DNA of 64,000 nt from Setaria digitata (Eukaryota > Nematoda > Chromadorea > Rhabditida > Setariidae), in assembly GCA_003640385.1 (NCBI GenBank), contig RCAB01000085.1:62001-126000 (forward strand), in the 5' to 3' direction. The translations under genes were made by a program, and so were the position numbers. The notes below the pieces were generated by a model that did not search any database, was not told the origin of the DNA, and saw only the letters and a program-made list of their open reading frames with translations. Below are positions 60,801 through 64,000 of this stretch, in pieces. The first letter of the stretch is position 1. Every line of letters starts with the position of its first letter.

Positions 60801-63552
60801 ATATTCTTAAATCAATCTTCAAAGCTTTTTAAAAGGCAGTTTCAGCATACCATTCATCACTACGCATGTCTGTACCAGAAGCTGCATTAGCCACTGCTTT
60901 TGCTGCCGCAGCCTTCACTTCAATACAAGTTGAACGATGTCGTTTAAGTGAATAATCTGATGAAAGTGCCCTTAAAATCACGATGTTTACGATAATTTAA
61001 ATTGTAACAAAAATAAGCAAAATGCACATTAAAAAATAACAGAAGAAAGCAATCCATTCTGGACTGATCTAGGAGATCAGAACGATATTCCGAGCTCCAT
61101 TTGCTGAAGTTAACAATTCTCCCGTCAGGAGATAATGCGGTGCCCTTAAAGCATCATTACTTTGACATTTTATTCTTGATAGGCTTCACTGACCTTATGA
61201 AAGGAATAATTAGAGCTAACAAATATTGATAGAAAATTCCTAGACGCCATAAAGACATGTACAAAGAAAACAATGGGAGGTATAAACTTGATCTTGTAAA
61301 GTAGTGAGTAGTGAGCGAAATTTTGATCAGCTGCCCAATTATCAATTTTACAGCTCTGCCAAATGCCCAGTTAAGTAAAATCTGTATTGTTCAAAAATGA
61401 AAATAAAAATTCATTTCCTAAATTTGAAAACAATTAGCATGAAAAGAGTAGAGATTACAAAGTCAACCTGTTACAGTCGACGCAGATATGCTGTTTCTGC
61501 TTTGGTGATGGGTGAATATAATTTCGAAGAGAAGAAGGAACCTTCGCAGAAGAAGGAGGATACTGGGAACGAACAATATTTACTGGTTTTGTGAACACAG
61601 AGGTACTCCCAACTGATACTGGAATTTGTATCTGTCCTGAAGTTTACTACTGTTAAGTATATGAAAACCTTTAGTATTATTCAAAATTTCGTCGTAAAAT
61701 AAAAGAGTATTTAATGATGTAACTCAATGACTCAGTATATAATACTACCGAAACGTAAATGTTAAAGAAAAACAAGGACACTGTCGTTCAAAATCCGAGT
61801 AAACTAAATTCCTTACTCACTCTTCCCTCGAGTGAAAGTGGTGCAAGAGCATAAACTTTCATAACTAACCATCATCCGATGGAATGCTGGGCTGTGATTG
61901 ATGATAAACACCACGATTTTGTTTTAAAGCTATCTGCTGCGAATGTGATGGTGACAAAGGCGGTGCTCCCTTAATCGGTGGTAATTGTGCCGCAAAACCA
62001 GTATTTTCCGATATAACTGAAGATGCTTGAACAGTCTGAAAATTAGAAAAATAATAGAGTAAAACTTTCCACATGTACAACCAATTATAAAGCATCAAAA
62101 TAAAACATACTGTCACAAAGCTGAATTAGAGCTGATTAGCAATATATTCACAATTCAAACAAATTTTGGGCTGTTCTTTCTGAATACCAGAAACTTACAA
62201 AACTGTCTTTATTATTTGAATATTTGAAATCAATAACATACATGAAAATGTTATAAATACTCAGAAACTTGAAGATGTCATTCACTCTAACAAAATATTT
62301 ATCCCCAACCTAACCAACAGTGAGAGTAAACAGAAGGAAAGAGACCATGTTCAGGGGTAATCTAACTTCACGGAAACAGTAAGGAACGAAGTTTTTTTTT
62401 TTTTGTTAGGGTATTCAGAGGGTTAGCCACAATTTATACAGAATTTTCTACCTTAATAAAATGCTTTTCAGGAAAGTAAAGTAACACTATGAAGTCCAAC
62501 AAAAACGCCAATAACTACTCACCATGGAACTTGTAATAGGATAATTAGATGTAACGGAACTGTTTGAAGGAGGATTTGATGGCGGTGAAACAACCCCGCC
62601 ATTCGACGACAGCGATGGCGGATGCGATGGATGTAGTCGTCTGGAAAATAAAACGATGAATAACACATTATCACTGTCTCTAACATCTCAATCGTGCTGC
62701 TACTCAAGAGACAAAGCTAGCTTTACTTTACATTACTTGGAAATTTTTTAAAATATTTCTAATGGCATCTAAAGTTCAAGTTACACAGCCATCTAGAGAG
62801 TATGCATATTCAGCTGTCAAAATACAGCCACTTTTTGAAACACGAGAATGCATCTACCCAGTACTATCTTCATATTCTTCATGAAAAGTTGTATCAGCCT
62901 CTGCCAATTCAGCCACTGGTCTTCTTGTATCCGACTCACTATCTGCTTCGATCTAGAATATTTTAATTGAAATACACTTTCCATTAAATAGTTCCAAGGG
63001 CAGTATACATTTAATGATTCCACAATAAAATGGAAATTGCACTAAGAATACTCAGTTACACAAACGTTGTTCGTTTATTTCGGCAAGAAAAGCAAACAAG
63101 AACTGACATAATATCTCTTCATTCAACACGCTATGTACTGCAAGTCAAACATAAAGAGAATAAACTGAAAATTAACCAATTTGTATTCCGCAGATCGTTT
63201 TAGATCCGCCTCGATTTCAGCTAGCTGTGCTCCCTCTTCCTCACTCAACCGATATTCATCAATATTGTGTGATGTTGGTGGCGGCATAGTTGCAATGCAA
63301 GATGTCCAACCGGTACTTACTGATGGTACAAGTGGTGTTATTGTCGGAGAATCTACGCAGTGATCAGATCCTGATATTTGCTGCCGCTCCTGAAGCTGTA
63401 GCTGCGATTGCAACTGACGTTGATGCAGCTGATGCTGCCGTTGCTCTAGTTGAAGATGTGTCTGCTGCTGCGATAGTATAACGTTTGATACTGACTGATT
63501 TGTACAGTTTCCAAAGTCGGATGGATGCTGCTGTTGCTGTTGCTGTTGTTGC

Positions 63553-63583
<31 letters not shown>

Positions 63584-64000
63584 GCTGCTGCTGCTTTTGT
63601 TGTTGCATATCCGAATTTTCATTTGATAATTTCGAACTGTAAAAAAAACTTATCAGAAAAGAAAGACTTCCACACATTCTAAACGTATGAGATTAATATT
63701 TACAGGAAAAGAAATCTTTTTCTCCACAGAATACCACTGATGAAAAGAATTTCACCGGAAATTTTCCGCGAAAACGATTATAAGAATTGCAAAGAGAGCA
63801 ACCAAACGTGCTATGCACAGGAAAATATGCCCTTTAAAATTTTCACCAAAAAAACATTCAGAATTTAGTTCCCTTTCCTAACGAACTATCATTCACATCA
63901 ACACAAATGTGGGGAGCTATATCCACCTAGGAAAAGCTGATACCTCTTAACACCCTTTAATTCAATAGTTTGAAGCAATCGCAGTTGTCGTTGCCTCTGC
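57862..64000 (-). CDS. Gln-rich protein with three zinc-finger-like motifs and C-terminal BTB domain (5' end beyond window)
   Basis: The last 764 residues or so are visible. Exons (minus order): 64000-63944 (partial), 63636-63177, 62952-62858, 62640-62523, 62035-61870, 61618-61468, 60970-60851, 60544-60490, 60285-60208, 60101-59929, 59714-59534, 59396-59290, 58993-58879, 58686-58545, 58411-58323, 58050-57862; phases agree throughout. In order (window numbering): a basic/Gln segment, poly-Gln at about 30-57, more Gln-rich and acidic sequence, a Ser/Pro-rich stretch, then CVDCNRALSSDYSLKRHRST followed by Cys (C2HC, about 343-363), CRVCDCWLPGQREFDRHCDE followed by LH (C2H2, about 456-477), and a CQACGKYY...RHRRESC finger (C2HC, about 550-570). 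Residues 600-764 form a BTB fold (AVSTRWVDDCALIVGESRI, AFHQAIEAFKGRL) with a following helical part. It is probably a nuclear regulator or an adaptor for a cullin-3 ligase; I do not recognise a named orthologue. Confidence 0.85.
60683..60865. repeat. Three partial copies joined by single Ns (60711, 60786)
   Basis: The sequence beginning ATGGGGTGCTATATTCTTA occurs three times (60687-60710, 60712-60785, 60790-60865), with an N at each joint. The second and third copies both include the last bases of a BTB-gene exon and its donor. This looks like unresolved overlapping contig ends. The copy nearest the exon (third) was used for the gene model. Confidence 0.8.
63526..63606 (-). repeat. CAA/CAG trinucleotide repeat coding poly-Gln
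   Basis: On the coding (minus) strand, about 27 mixed CAA and CAG codons with a single Lys interruption (MQQQKQQQ) near the 5' end. Interruption by CAA makes it more stable than pure CAG. The antisense frames give meaningless Val/Ala runs. Confidence 0.9.

Noticed and set aside
61397..61594. Plus-strand frame with a basic C-terminal part
   Set aside because: It is the antisense of a well-supported BTB-gene exon (61618-61468) whose phases join its neighbours.
1..64000. tRNA, rRNA, CRISPR, transposase or bacterial insert
   Set aside because: I looked for tRNA T-loop motifs, repeat-spacer patterns and long uninterrupted bacterial-style frames on both strands and saw none.

Overview
The window is AT-rich eukaryotic DNA whose genes are broken into many short exons. 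Introns end in TTTCAG/TTTTAG, and acceptor-like sites sit directly upstream of several start codons, as expected for spliced-leader trans-splicing. The gene set (MIG-14/Wntless, RIC1, a SENP-type protease, a secreted histidine acid phosphatase, a LAT-type transporter) and the intron style point to a nematode. A filarial (clade III) nematode is my inference from composition and intron length, not something the sequence proves. Gene models below were built by hand: exon by exon, with splice sites and codon phase checked across every junction. Boundaries may be off by a base where the sequence is repetitive.

Layout. At 0.2-1.1 kb on the minus strand are the first two coding exons of an organic-solute-transporter-alpha-like membrane protein, cut by the left edge. 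A gene-poor stretch of about 17.5 kb follows, with simple repeats, small inverted repeats and a few exon-like islands I could not join. At 18.6-23.1 kb (+) is a complete 12-exon mig-14 (Wntless). At 24.9-28.2 kb (-) is a compact SENP/Ulp cysteine protease, convergent with mig-14. At 30.0-34.4 kb (-) is a complete 10-exon secreted histidine acid phosphatase. At 35.7-47.4 kb (+), head to head with the phosphatase, is a 30-exon RIC1 homologue. At 51.0-54.7 kb (+) is an 11-exon LAT/AAT-type amino acid transporter. At 57.9-64.0 kb (-) is a glutamine-rich protein with three zinc-finger-like motifs and a C-terminal BTB domain, cut by the right edge.

The genes are ordinary housekeeping and secretory-pathway functions: Wnt cargo sorting, Rab6 GEF activity, SUMO deconjugation, secreted phosphatase, amino acid and solute transport, and a probable transcriptional regulator. 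They do not form an operon or a joint pathway. I found no CRISPR array, tRNA or rRNA, no recognisable transposase and no bacterial insert. The most notable items are the zinc-finger-then-BTB protein, a decayed second copy of the RIC1 terminal exon inside a RIC1 intron, a transporter lacking the usual heavy-chain cysteine with possible alternative C-termini, a 4-codon RIC1 start exon, and three single-N joints flanked by duplicated sequence that look like assembly artefacts touching real exons.
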